DNA from: an uncultured Clostridia bacterium
GTDB taxonomy: Bacteria; Bacillota; Clostridia; Oscillospirales; CAG-272
DNA length: 17,472 nucleotides
Reading direction: 5' to 3'
NCBI GenBank assembly: GCA_904501985.1
Contig: CAJGCT010000038.1
Location: 1-17,472 of the forward strand
Shown: positions 1 through 7,249 of the stretch, in pieces
Numbering within the stretch: position 1 is the first letter of the stretch
Layout: each line of letters starts with the position of its first letter
The notes under the pieces: generated by a model
Databases searched by the model: none
The model's input: the letters and a program-made list of their open reading frames with translations, nothing else
What the model was told of the DNA's origin: nothing
Position numbers and translations under genes: made by a program

Positions 1-75
1 GTAGGGGAGGCGTTTCGCCTCCCGATTTTATATATGCCGTACACGGAAAGACGGGAGGGGAGACCCCTCCCCTAC
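1..75. repeat. Palindromic intergenic repeat with GTAGGGG ends
   Basis: The segment begins GTAGGGGAGG (1-10) and ends with its exact reverse complement CCTCCCCTAC (66-75). Inside are two further perfect hairpins: GGGAGGCG / CGCCTCCC around a TTT loop (about 5-23) and GGGAGGGG / CCCCTCCC around AGA (53-71). The left hairpin is followed by GATTTTATAT and could also end transcription of a plus-strand gene beyond the left edge. GTAGGGG or its complement recurs at 8023-8029 and 9141-9147, so this is probably a small dispersed intergenic element. The left boundary may be cut by the window edge. Confidence 0.6.
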
Positions 76-87
76 GGCGCGTGCGCC

Positions 88-678
88 TCACGCAAGATCC
101 GCCAGAGTGGTGATGGCATCGCCCTCACAGAAACAGCGGCAATGCTCGCGCACGTATGCCGCACCTGCCGCACTTCCTATGTGCATACCGTTCTCGGAGA
201 TGACCGCATCAAAGCTGTTTTGCGTTCCGTTTAAATATTCTCTGTACGGAATATTCTCCTCGGTAATGAGAAAATAACTGCCGTCCCCCATCCATGCACT
301 GCTTGCTCTTTTGGTGAATTTGTCATGGGGGGATATCCTCGTGCAGGCAAGGAGCAGCTCGCGCATATTTTCAAATCTGAATACGTTTGTTATGTGAACC
401 GATGATTCGCTTGATTTATCCGCCTTGCGGCGGAGTGAAAGCTTCGTTATGTATATTTCCGCTCCGCCGTCCTTTGAGGGGTAGAGCTGTATAAACAGTT
501 TATCGTCGGACACATCAAACCCGGATGAGCTTTTTACATCTGCAAGCAGTTCACGAAGCGACTGCTTTGTGGCAGGGTCCTCGCTGTCTATTGTGTCGCA
601 GTCAAGCTCATATTTTTGAAGATCGTTTTGAGTAAGCATCAGCTTTATCTTGCCGGGGCTTATAAGTATATGCTCCAT
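88..678 (-). CDS. mecA: MecA-like adaptor protein (ClpC partner)
   Basis: This 196-residue protein resembles the MecA/NegB adaptors of Firmicutes, cytosolic proteins that deliver substrates to the ClpC ATPase and stimulate its assembly. The N-terminal ~80 residues match the family pattern: a short beta strand with KIKLMLTQNDL, an acidic stretch leading to a helix (SLRELLADVKSS), then a strand ending in a GAEIYITKL-type motif. A middle linker leads to a C-terminal domain (about residue 98 on: VFRFENMRELLLAC, then YREYLNG and a SENGMHIG segment) like the ClpC-binding domain, although shorter than in Bacillus MecA (about 218 residues). The start has an AAAGGA Shine-Dalgarno about 8 nt upstream. 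It is transcribed alone, divergently from the plus-strand run. The family assignment is from motif recall; the substrate is unknown. Confidence 0.75.
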   Translation of the reverse strand: MEHILISPGKIKLMLTQNDLQKYELDCDTIDSEDPATKQSLRELLADVKSSSGFDVSDDKLFIQLYPSKDGGAEIYITKLSLRRKADKSSESSVHITNVFRFENMRELLLACTRISPHDKFTKRASSAWMGDGSYFLITEENIPYREYLNGTQNSFDAVISENGMHIGSAAGAAYVREHCRCFCEGDAITTLADLA

Positions 679-743
679 AATGTGTATCCTTTCTCGCCTT
701 ATCTTGGCGTGTGGTGACGCCCGAATAAAATAGCGGTACTAAT

Positions 744-772
744 ATTATATCCTAAAAGCGTGAAAAATGAAA
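744..772 (-). promoter_or_regulatory. Candidate promoter of the mecA-like gene
   Basis: On the minus strand a perfect TATAAT (744-749) lies 17 nt downstream of TTTCAT (767-772), a weak -35. This leaves a leader of about 60 nt before the mecA-like start. It is the only good -10 in the gap on this strand. Confidence 0.5.
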
Positions 773-899
773 CCCCAAAATATATGGTACAAGCGGGAAA
801 AAGTTGTTCACTTTCGGTGAGTTACCCTAATTTGCGGAAAAATATTTAAATATTTAAAAATATTTTTGTAAAACTATATCTTTTAATAAAAATTTATGG

Positions 900-905
900 T
901 ATAAT
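900..905 (+). promoter_or_regulatory. Candidate -10 box for the plus-strand operon
   Basis: TATAAT at 900-905 lies in a very AT-rich stretch (835-905), 43 nt before the UDG start. No good -35 is visible at the right distance, but the A/T tracts upstream could act as an UP-like element. No PyrR-type attenuator or terminator is seen between here and 948. The rest of the 679-947 gap holds only a short CAC/GTG dyad near 809-820. Confidence 0.45.
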
Positions 906-947
906 ATATGTTGGAATTTTGTATGAAATAGGAAAGGTGGCTGTGTT

Positions 948-1499
948 ATGACGTGGGAAGAGCTTGAAAATGCCTGTGGGAGCTGTCAGAAATGTGCTCT
1001 TGGCGCGACACGTACAAACTGCGTGTTCGGAACAGGAAGCAGAAACGCGAGACTTATGTTTATAGGCGAAGCACCCGGCGAGAAGGAGGACCTTTCGGGC
1101 GTTCCTTTTGTGGGTGCCGCAGGAAAGCTTCTTGACCGCTTTCTTGAAGCGGTGGACATCCCCCGCGAGGACGTTTACATAGCCAATATATTAAAATGCC
1201 GTCCGCCCAAAAACCGTGATCCCCTTCCGGCGGAAGAGGATGCGTGTATCGGCTATCTTGAAGAGCAGATACGGCTCATTAACCCCGATATCATGGTTTG
1301 TCTTGGCAGAATATCGGCGATGCGGCTTATAAAACCGGATTTCAAGATTACAAAGGAGCACGGCGTGTGGTTTTCGCGCGACGGACGGCGTATATGTGCC
1401 GTTTATCATCCGTCGGCACTGCTCCGCGACCCTCATAAAAAAGAAGATATGCTTACCGACATGAAAGCTATTAAGGCGGTTCTTGACGGGAAAGAATAA
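948..1499 (+). CDS. Type 4 uracil-DNA glycosylase ([4Fe-4S])
   Basis: This 183-residue protein is a family 4 uracil-DNA glycosylase, which excises uracil from DNA to start base-excision repair. Visible hallmarks: a CxxC pair at C13/C16 plus C84 (in ILKCRPP) and C100, the four likely [4Fe-4S] ligands with the family's spacing; motif 1 GEAPGEKED (40-48), the uracil-binding and catalytic loop; VGAAGKLL (55-62); and motif 3 HPSALLR (154-160), the DNA intercalation loop. Length is typical for compact members. A Shine-Dalgarno (AAAGGTGG, 933-940) sits 7 nt before the ATG. It is the first gene of the plus-strand run; the asparaginase start lies 25 nt after its stop. Confidence 0.95.
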   Translation: MTWEELENACGSCQKCALGATRTNCVFGTGSRNARLMFIGEAPGEKEDLSGVPFVGAAGKLLDRFLEAVDIPREDVYIANILKCRPPKNRDPLPAEEDACIGYLEEQIRLINPDIMVCLGRISAMRLIKPDFKITKEHGVWFSRDGRRICAVYHPSALLRDPHKKEDMLTDMKAIKAVLDGKE

Positions 1500-1512
1500 A
1501 TATGTAAGATAC

Positions 1513-1517
1513 GGAGG
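1513..1517 (+). promoter_or_regulatory. Shine-Dalgarno deciding a TTG start
   Basis: GGAGG at 1513-1517 is 7 nt before TTG 1525-1527, whose product begins (M)KILVIMTGGTIS, where asparaginases normally begin. The upstream in-frame ATG at 1483 would lie inside the UDG gene, has no comparable ribosome site and would add 14 non-homologous residues. Confidence 0.8.
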
Positions 1518-1524
1518 CGGCAGA

Positions 1525-2547
1525 TTGAAGATACTTGTTATAATGACAGGCGGCACTATCAGCACAACGGTAAACGACAGTGGACATCTTGCCGCAAACG
1601 GCAGAAAAACTGTGTCGCTTCTCGCAGAGAAGCTTCACCAAAACGGCGATTTTGACGTAGATTTTGAATATATACATCCCCTTGATATCCTGAGCGAAAA
1701 CATGACTTTCCCAAGGCTTAATATACTCCTTGACGCCATTCGCGGCGTGAAAAAGGAGCGGTACGGAGCGATAATAATCGCCCACGGAACGGATACCCTT
1801 GCGTACACCTCAAGCCTTCTTTCGCTTACCCTTGCAGGATGGTGGGACAAGCCTGTTTTCCTCGTTTCAAGCGATTATACGCTCACCGACCCGAGGGCAA
1901 ACGGACACGATAATTTCCGTGCGGCGGTGGAGCTTGCCATTTCAGGATTCGGCGCGGGAGTTTACGTGCCATACCGAAATTCGGACGGGGTCGTGTATCT
2001 CCACCACGGTGCACATCTTCGCCAGTGCGGCAATTTTACCTCGGATTTTTATTCCGCAGATATGAAGCCCTACAAAGAGGCTGTGCCGTACAGGATTCAG
2101 GTGGAATATCCCATACTCCATCAGCTTGACAGGCTTCTTGAATGCATTATGCAAATTGAGCCGTACGTTGGAATAGATTATTCGCTTTACAAGCTGCCGG
2201 AGAATATAAAAGCGGTGCTTCACGGAAGCTATCATTCGGCTACAGCCTGTGCGGAGCGTGCCGTCACCGGCGGCGCTTACAGTAAACGCTCGGCGCTGTA
2301 TCTTGCGGCGGAGTGTAAGAAGCGCGGAAAAGATCTGTTTCTCTCGCCGCTTCCCGAGGAAATGCGAGGAACTTCCGGAACATATTCCACAACTGCCGAT
2401 CTTACGGCAAACGGATTTACCCCCATATTCTCCCTTACAAACGAGTGTGCGTATATGAAGCTTGCGCTTGCGTATTCACTTTGGTACGAGGGGGAAGAAG
2501 TCCCTGCGTTTTTAGAGCGCGAAATTGCAGGTGAACGGATTTTCTAG
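1525..2547 (+). CDS. L-asparaginase-like amidohydrolase
   Basis: This 340-residue protein belongs to the asparaginase/glutaminase family and probably hydrolyses asparagine to aspartate and ammonia. Both catalytic threonine signatures are present: TGGTIS at residues 8-13 (nucleophile T11) and HGTDT at 87-91 (T89-D90). A SENMT motif (57-61) fills the place of the substrate-binding 'SSNM' loop, and KPVFL precedes the family's GA(M/Q)-type segment, which here reads VSSDYT, a deviation from the usual TGA/TGS that may affect specificity. The second, smaller domain is in the C-terminal third. No signal peptide is seen, so it is cytosolic, like type I enzymes. The start is TTG, chosen from the GGAGG site and homology. 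It lies between the UDG and a winged-helix regulator in the same operon; aspartate is the PyrB substrate, which may explain the company it keeps. Confidence 0.85.
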   Translation: MKILVIMTGGTISTTVNDSGHLAANGRKTVSLLAEKLHQNGDFDVDFEYIHPLDILSENMTFPRLNILLDAIRGVKKERYGAIIIAHGTDTLAYTSSLLSLTLAGWWDKPVFLVSSDYTLTDPRANGHDNFRAAVELAISGFGAGVYVPYRNSDGVVYLHHGAHLRQCGNFTSDFYSADMKPYKEAVPYRIQVEYPILHQLDRLLECIMQIEPYVGIDYSLYKLPENIKAVLHGSYHSATACAERAVTGGAYSKRSALYLAAECKKRGKDLFLSPLPEEMRGTSGTYSTTADLTANGFTPIFSLTNECAYMKLALAYSLWYEGEEVPAFLEREIAGERIF

Positions 2548-2584
2548 TATATGATTTTATAGTGAAAGGCGTGAATTTTACTAT

Positions 2585-3220
2585 ATGGAAAAACTGAGAT
2601 TCAAGGTCATTGCCACCGATCCTCTTTATGAGCGTATGCTGAGGCTTGAGCTTCTTAGAATGGGTCACACCGAAGCCGAGGAGAACTCCCGTGACTATCA
2701 GCTTCTCTGCGCCGAGGGAATGTGTGAGCTTCCGCCACTGAGGCGTCTGAAAGCGGCTATATTCATTGACTGCGGACTGCTCAGTGCCGCAATGCCGGAG
2801 CAGGTAAAGCTGCTGATTCTCGGAAAGCCGTTTTCCCTTAGAGAATTCCGGGATTTTGTTACTTATGTATATGAGCATGAGGACGAAAAGGTATACGAGG
2901 AGAATCAGCTTGTTATCTCTCCGGAGGATATGACTGTAAGCTTCGGCGGCAATGTTGTAAAGCTTACGCCCCGTGAATTTGCGCTTCTTGACTATCTTCA
3001 CGCAAGACCGGGCGAGACCATCAGCCGTGCGGAGCTGCTTGAAAATCTTTGGCGCGATGCCAAGGCACGGGACACCAATGTGGTGGATGTTTACGTGCGG
3101 TTTCTTCGCGCAAAGCTTGACGAGCCGCTGGGGCTCAGGCTTATCCGCGCTGTTCGCGGCGAGGGGTATGTGTACGCATACGAGCGTGTGCACGGTGCGG
3201 CGATACAGGCTGAAGCTTAA
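2585..3220 (+). CDS. Winged-helix regulator with degenerate receiver domain (OmpR/PhoB type)
   Basis: The C-terminal half (about residues 106-200 of 211) is a clear OmpR/PhoB winged helix: LTPREFALLDYLHARPGETISRAELL, a recognition helix around TNVVDVYVRFLRAKLD (164-179) and the wing RGEGYVY (191-197). The N-terminal ~95 residues look like a decayed receiver. The position of the phosphoacceptor Asp is not matched (LLCAEG rather than a D-containing strand end), while KPFSLREF (81-88) resembles the conserved Lys-Pro-Phe of receivers. No histidine kinase is nearby. It is therefore likely an orphan, phosphorylation-independent DNA-binding protein, unless ligand or protein contacts control it. The Shine-Dalgarno is weak (AAAGG at 2565-2569, 15 nt from the ATG). 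It sits 37 nt after the asparaginase and 20 nt before pyrC, suggesting a role in the expression of this operon (inference). Confidence 0.8.
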   Translation: MEKLRFKVIATDPLYERMLRLELLRMGHTEAEENSRDYQLLCAEGMCELPPLRRLKAAIFIDCGLLSAAMPEQVKLLILGKPFSLREFRDFVTYVYEHEDEKVYEENQLVISPEDMTVSFGGNVVKLTPREFALLDYLHARPGETISRAELLENLWRDAKARDTNVVDVYVRFLRAKLDEPLGLRLIRAVRGEGYVYAYERVHGAAIQAEA

Positions 3221-3240
3221 ATAATTTCATGGAGAATCTT

Positions 3241-4548
3241 ATGGAAAACAAACATTTTGATATTATAATAAACGGTGCAAGGCGCATCAAGATGCCCTCA
3301 GGCAGTGCGGAGCTTTGCTGTGTTGGAATAAAGGACGGAAAAATCGCCGCGGTCGTACCGCGTGCCGAAGGGGCTGCTTTCACTGCCGACAAGGTGGTTG
3401 ACGGCGGCGGAAAGTTTATTATCCCCGGACTTATTGACCTTCACGTTCATCTGCGTGAGCCGGGATTTGAGTATAAAGAGGATATCATGTCCGGTGCAAG
3501 ATGTGCGGCGGCAGGCGGCGTTACCTCGGTGTTTGCAATGCCAAACACAAAGCCTGTATGCGACAGTGCCGAGACGCTTTCCTATATAAAAAACAGGGCA
3601 GAGCAGGCGGACTGCCGCGTGTTCCCTGTAGCCGCAATAACAAAGGGGCTTGCCAGCGAGGAGCTGTGCGACCTTACGGCACTGCGGGATGCCGGTGCGG
3701 CGGCGTTTTCCGATGACGGAAAGCCGGTCATGACCGTAAAGCTTCTCTATGATGCCATGAAGATAGCAAAAGAGAATGACCTACTCATAATGTCCCACTG
3801 CGAGGATATGTCCCTTGCAAAGGGCGGCGCAATAAACGAGGGAAGCATTTCAAGGATGCTGGGGCTTCCCGGTATACCGAATCTTGCTGAGGATATCGCC
3901 ACCGAGCGCGATATCATGGTTGCCGAAGCCACAGGCGCAAGACTTCACATCTGCCACGTTTCAACGCGAGGCGCAATCGACTGCATACGCCGCGCCAAGG
4001 CAAGAGGTGTGCGCGTGACTGCTGAAACCTGCCCACACTACTTTTCCCTTACCGATGCGGACGTTATCTACTACGGCGCAAACGCCAAAATGAATCCGCC
4101 GCTTCGCACACAGGATGACGTTAAGGCGGTGATTGAAGCCATCATTGACGGCACGATCGACTGTATCTCCACCGACCACGCTCCCCATTCAGCCGAGGAA
4201 AAATCGGACGTGCGAACATCACTTAACGGTATTATCGGACTCCAGACCTCGTTCATTGCATCCTACACAAACCTTGTTCAGACGGGACACATAAGCTTTG
4301 CGAAGCTTATTGAGCTTATGTCCGCAAATCCTGCGGCAGTAACGGGACTTGACAAGCTTGGTCTTGGCAGACTTGAAGCAGGATGCCCTGCGGATTTCGC
4401 CCTTGTAAGCCTTGGGTGCGAGTACACCGTCACTAAGGAATCGCTTCGTGGCAAATCCACCAACACCCCCTTTGCCGGAATGACATTCGGGGCTAAAATT
4501 GAATCAACATATGTTGACGGCAGATGCGTTTTCTCTGCCGAAGCTTAG
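3241..4548 (+). CDS. pyrC: Dihydroorotase (class I)
   Basis: This enzyme catalyses reversible cyclisation of carbamoyl-aspartate to dihydroorotate, step three of UMP synthesis, in the cytosol. Class I amidohydrolase marks are all present: the metal-binding HVHLREPG (H68 and H70), MPNTKP substrate loop, SDDGKP, SHCED (H186), CHVST (H239), ETCPHYF and STDHAPH (D312). Length (435 residues) is typical. Two ATGs are possible: 3229 has no Shine-Dalgarno, while 3241 has GGAG at 3231-3234 with 6-nt spacing, so 3241 is preferred; the alternative adds four residues. It follows the winged-helix gene by 20 nt and precedes pyrF by 53 nt that hold no visible terminator. Confidence 0.96.
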   Translation: MENKHFDIIINGARRIKMPSGSAELCCVGIKDGKIAAVVPRAEGAAFTADKVVDGGGKFIIPGLIDLHVHLREPGFEYKEDIMSGARCAAAGGVTSVFAMPNTKPVCDSAETLSYIKNRAEQADCRVFPVAAITKGLASEELCDLTALRDAGAAAFSDDGKPVMTVKLLYDAMKIAKENDLLIMSHCEDMSLAKGGAINEGSISRMLGLPGIPNLAEDIATERDIMVAEATGARLHICHVSTRGAIDCIRRAKARGVRVTAETCPHYFSLTDADVIYYGANAKMNPPLRTQDDVKAVIEAIIDGTIDCISTDHAPHSAEEKSDVRTSLNGIIGLQTSFIASYTNLVQTGHISFAKLIELMSANPAAVTGLDKLGLGRLEAGCPADFALVSLGCEYTVTKESLRGKSTNTPFAGMTFGAKIESTYVDGRCVFSAEA

Positions 4549-4601
4549 ATTTATAACAAAGTAAACCATAAACATCACATATACTGAAAGGAAACAAAAT
4601 C

Positions 4602-5516
4602 ATGTCATTTGAGCCGCTTATTTCGAAAATCCGCGAGAAAAACAATCCTACCGTTATGGGTCTTGACCCCATTCTTGATTACGTGCCCAATTACATCAAG
4701 GAAAAAGCCGTGAAGGAATACGGCGACACCTTTAAGGCGGCAGGAGAGGCTATATTTGAATTTAACAAGGGACTTATTGATGCGGCGGCAGAGCTTGTGC
4801 CTGCTGTAAAGCCCCAGTCCGCATTCTACGAAATGTACGGCATCGAGGGTCTTATCGCTCTTGAGCGTACCATCGAATACGCAAAGGCGGCAGGTCTTTA
4901 CGTCATCCTTGACGTAAAGCGCAACGATATCGGCAACACCGCAGAGGCGTATGCCAAGGCGTTTATCGGTGAGACCAAGCTCTTTAATTCTACTGCAAAG
5001 GCAACTCCCGTTGACTGCGTTACCGTAAATCCCTATCTCGGTATTGACGGAATCAAACCCTTTATCGACATCGCCGCAGAAAACGACAAGTCCATGTTTA
5101 TTCTTGTCAAGACCTCCAACAAGTCCTCCGGCGATTTTCAGGACCTTTCTATTGGCGACACAACGCTTTACAGAACCGTGGGCGCAAAGGTTGAGCAGTG
5201 GGGCGCACCCTACATCAGCGAGTCCGGTTACTCTCCCTGCGGCGCGGTGGTTGGCGCGACCTATCCGGCACAGCTTACCGAGCTTCGCGCGGCTATGCCT
5301 CATACATTCTTCCTTATCCCCGGCTACGGTGCACAGGGCGGCGCGGCAAATGATATTGTGGGCGCATTTGATAAGAACAAGAACGGTGCTATCGTCAACT
5401 CCTCCCGTGCGCTTATGTGCGCATACCAGAAGGCAGGCGACGACGGAACAAACTTCAAGGCTTGCACCCGTGATGCGGTAATCGCAATGCGCGACGATAT
5501 AAATTCTGTGCTTTGA
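4602..5516 (+). CDS. pyrF: Orotidine 5'-phosphate decarboxylase
   Basis: This 304-residue protein converts OMP to UMP, the last step of de novo pyrimidine synthesis. It is of the long type (subfamily 2, roughly 270-310 residues) found in many Clostridia and Actinobacteria. The catalytic signature DVKRND occupies 104-109 (D104, K106, D109); GLDP (20-23) and VKPQSAFYE (69-77) are the substrate-binding strands, and a phosphate-binding IPGYGAQGG segment is near the C-terminus. A Shine-Dalgarno AAAGGA lies about 10 nt before the ATG. It is part of the pyrC-F-K-D cluster, 17 nt before pyrK. Confidence 0.96.
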   Translation: MSFEPLISKIREKNNPTVMGLDPILDYVPNYIKEKAVKEYGDTFKAAGEAIFEFNKGLIDAAAELVPAVKPQSAFYEMYGIEGLIALERTIEYAKAAGLYVILDVKRNDIGNTAEAYAKAFIGETKLFNSTAKATPVDCVTVNPYLGIDGIKPFIDIAAENDKSMFILVKTSNKSSGDFQDLSIGDTTLYRTVGAKVEQWGAPYISESGYSPCGAVVGATYPAQLTELRAAMPHTFFLIPGYGAQGGAANDIVGAFDKNKNGAIVNSSRALMCAYQKAGDDGTNFKACTRDAVIAMRDDINSVL

Positions 5517-5533
5517 TGAAAGGATAATTCCCT

Positions 5534-6334
5534 ATGATAAACGAACTTAAGGACAACGGCACTATCCTTACAAACGACAGGATATGTGAGGGTGCGGAGC
5601 TTTACGATATGCTTATCGAAGCTCCGGGGATTGCAAAATGGACCATGCCCGGACAGATAGTCCACGTGCTTTGCGGCGAGGGAACTACGCTTCGCCGACC
5701 CATCTCCGTATGCGAGACTGTTGGCGACTGCATCCGCCTCTGCTATGAGGTGCGCGGCAAGGGCACGGAATGGATGAAGAATCGCAAGCCCGGCGAGAAA
5801 ATAAGCGTGCTCGGCGCGCTTGGACACGGTTTTTCCCATAACAAGGGAGAGCGTGCGCTTCTTGTTGGCGGCGGCATCGGAATATATCCGCTTCTCTCCA
5901 TCGGGAAGAAGGTTAAAGCCGACGGCGACTCCGCCTTGGCGGCTTTTGGCTTCAGAAATGCATCTCTTATCAACTATACCGAAGAATTCAAGATGAACGG
6001 CATCGACGTTTCGGTAATCACCGACGACGGCTCAAACGGCAGACAGGGCTTTGTTACCGAGCTTGTAAAGGAAGCACTTGCCACCGGCGAGATCGACGTT
6101 GTTTATGTGTGCGGTCCGCGCGGTATGATGGCGGCGGTTGCCGGACTCTGCGAGGCGGCGAATGTTCGCTGTGAGGTATCAATGGAGGAGCGCATGGGAT
6201 GCGGCGTTGGTGCTTGTCTTGCCTGCGTATGCAAGACCATGTTCAAGGACAACGCGGGCGTTATCGGTGAAAAATACAAGCGCGTCTGCATGGACGGACC
6301 GGTATTTGATTCAAAGGAGATCATATGGAAATGA
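5534..6334 (+). CDS. pyrK: Dihydroorotate dehydrogenase B electron-transfer subunit
   Basis: PyrK carries FAD and a [2Fe-2S] cluster and passes electrons from the PyrD flavin to NAD+. Domains in order: an FAD-binding barrel with RRPIS (54-58), GKGTEWM and LGHGF; an NAD-binding domain with VGGGIGIYPL (111-120) and CGPRGMM (193-199); and the iron-sulphur domain with C223-x4-C228-x2-C231 and a last ligand C252 in VCMDGPVF. Length of 266 is usual. An AAAGGA site lies about 10 nt upstream. Its 3' end overlaps pyrD by 10 nt, which indicates translational coupling and fits a two-subunit complex. Confidence 0.96.
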   Translation: MINELKDNGTILTNDRICEGAELYDMLIEAPGIAKWTMPGQIVHVLCGEGTTLRRPISVCETVGDCIRLCYEVRGKGTEWMKNRKPGEKISVLGALGHGFSHNKGERALLVGGGIGIYPLLSIGKKVKADGDSALAAFGFRNASLINYTEEFKMNGIDVSVITDDGSNGRQGFVTELVKEALATGEIDVVYVCGPRGMMAAVAGLCEAANVRCEVSMEERMGCGVGACLACVCKTMFKDNAGVIGEKYKRVCMDGPVFDSKEIIWK

Positions 6335-7248
6335 GAAATGTAGATCTTTCTGTAAATTTTGCAGGCGTTACACTGAAAAATCCCGTGGTGACCGTCAGCG
6401 GCACCTGCGGCTTCGGCGAGGAATATTCGCCCTATTATGAGGCAAAGCAGCTGGGTGCAATTGCTGTTAAGGGCATGACTCTCGCCCCCAGACTTGGAAA
6501 TCCCCCTCCGCGTATTGCGGAGACTCCGTCGGGCATACTCAACTCCATCGGACTTCAGAATCCCGGCGTTGACGTGTTCATTGACGAGGACCTTCCGAGA
6601 CTTAAGAAAGAGGGCGCGACGGTAATCGCGAACATAAGTGGCTCAACTATATCCGATTACTGCAAGGTGGCTGAGAAGCTGTCCGAGACCGATGTTGATT
6701 TTATCGAGATGAACATTTCCTGCCCCAACGTAAAAGAGGGCGGCGTTGCTTTCGGAACGAATAAGGACACGGTCTTTGAAATCACCTCCGAGGTGAAGAA
6801 ATATTCAAAGAAGCCGATTATTGTAAAGCTTTCTCCAAATGTTACGGATATAACCGAAATGGCGAGAGCGGCTGAGGCAGGCGGCGCAAACGCACTTGCG
6901 CTTATCAACACCCTTCTCGGTATGCGTATCGACATAAAGACAAAACGCCCCATTCTCCATAATAACGTGGGCGGTCTTTCCGGTCCTGCTGTGTTCCCTG
7001 TAGCTGTTCGCATGATCTGGCAGGTGAGAAATGCGGTGAGCCTCCCCATACTCGGTATGGGCGGTGTTGCAAGCGCAAACGATGCCATCGAAATGCTCAT
7101 CGCCGGTGCGGATGCAATCGGTGTTGGAACGGCGATGTTCCCGAATCCCTATCTGCCACTTGAAATTATTGACGGAATCGCGGAATACATGGAAAAGAAC
7201 GGCATCAAGAATGTAGCGGATATTTCCGCTACCGTGGAGCCGTGGTAA
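6325..7248 (+). CDS. pyrD: Dihydroorotate dehydrogenase B catalytic subunit
   Basis: This 307-residue class 1B enzyme oxidises dihydroorotate to orotate with FMN, pairing with PyrK. Seen: NPVVTVSGTCGFG (19-31), KGMTL (K49), NSIGLQNPG (73-81), the NISCPNV loop with the catalytic cysteine C133 (Cys, not Ser, as expected for class 1), VKLSPNV, the GLSGPA segment, and phosphate-binding GMGGV and GVGTAMF near the C-terminus. An AAGGAG site (6314-6319) lies 5 nt before the chosen ATG, inside the end of pyrK; a second ATG two codons on is possible. Its stop is 1 nt before the start of the next gene. Confidence 0.97.
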   Translation: MEMRNVDLSVNFAGVTLKNPVVTVSGTCGFGEEYSPYYEAKQLGAIAVKGMTLAPRLGNPPPRIAETPSGILNSIGLQNPGVDVFIDEDLPRLKKEGATVIANISGSTISDYCKVAEKLSETDVDFIEMNISCPNVKEGGVAFGTNKDTVFEITSEVKKYSKKPIIVKLSPNVTDITEMARAAEAGGANALALINTLLGMRIDIKTKRPILHNNVGGLSGPAVFPVAVRMIWQVRNAVSLPILGMGGVASANDAIEMLIAGADAIGVGTAMFPNPYLPLEIIDGIAEYMEKNGIKNVADISATVEPW

Positions 7249-7249
7249 A

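Noticed and set aside
34..234. Plus-strand open frame of 66 codons
   Set aside because: It is antisense to the mecA-like gene, starts inside a palindromic repeat, has no ribosome site and its product is low-complexity.
2585..3220. Ordinary two-component response regulator
   Set aside because: The phosphoacceptor Asp is not found in the N-terminal domain and no kinase is adjacent.
4549..4601. PyrR-type attenuator or internal terminator between pyrC and pyrF
   Set aside because: The gap is AT-rich with only a Shine-Dalgarno; no stable stem or T-run is present.
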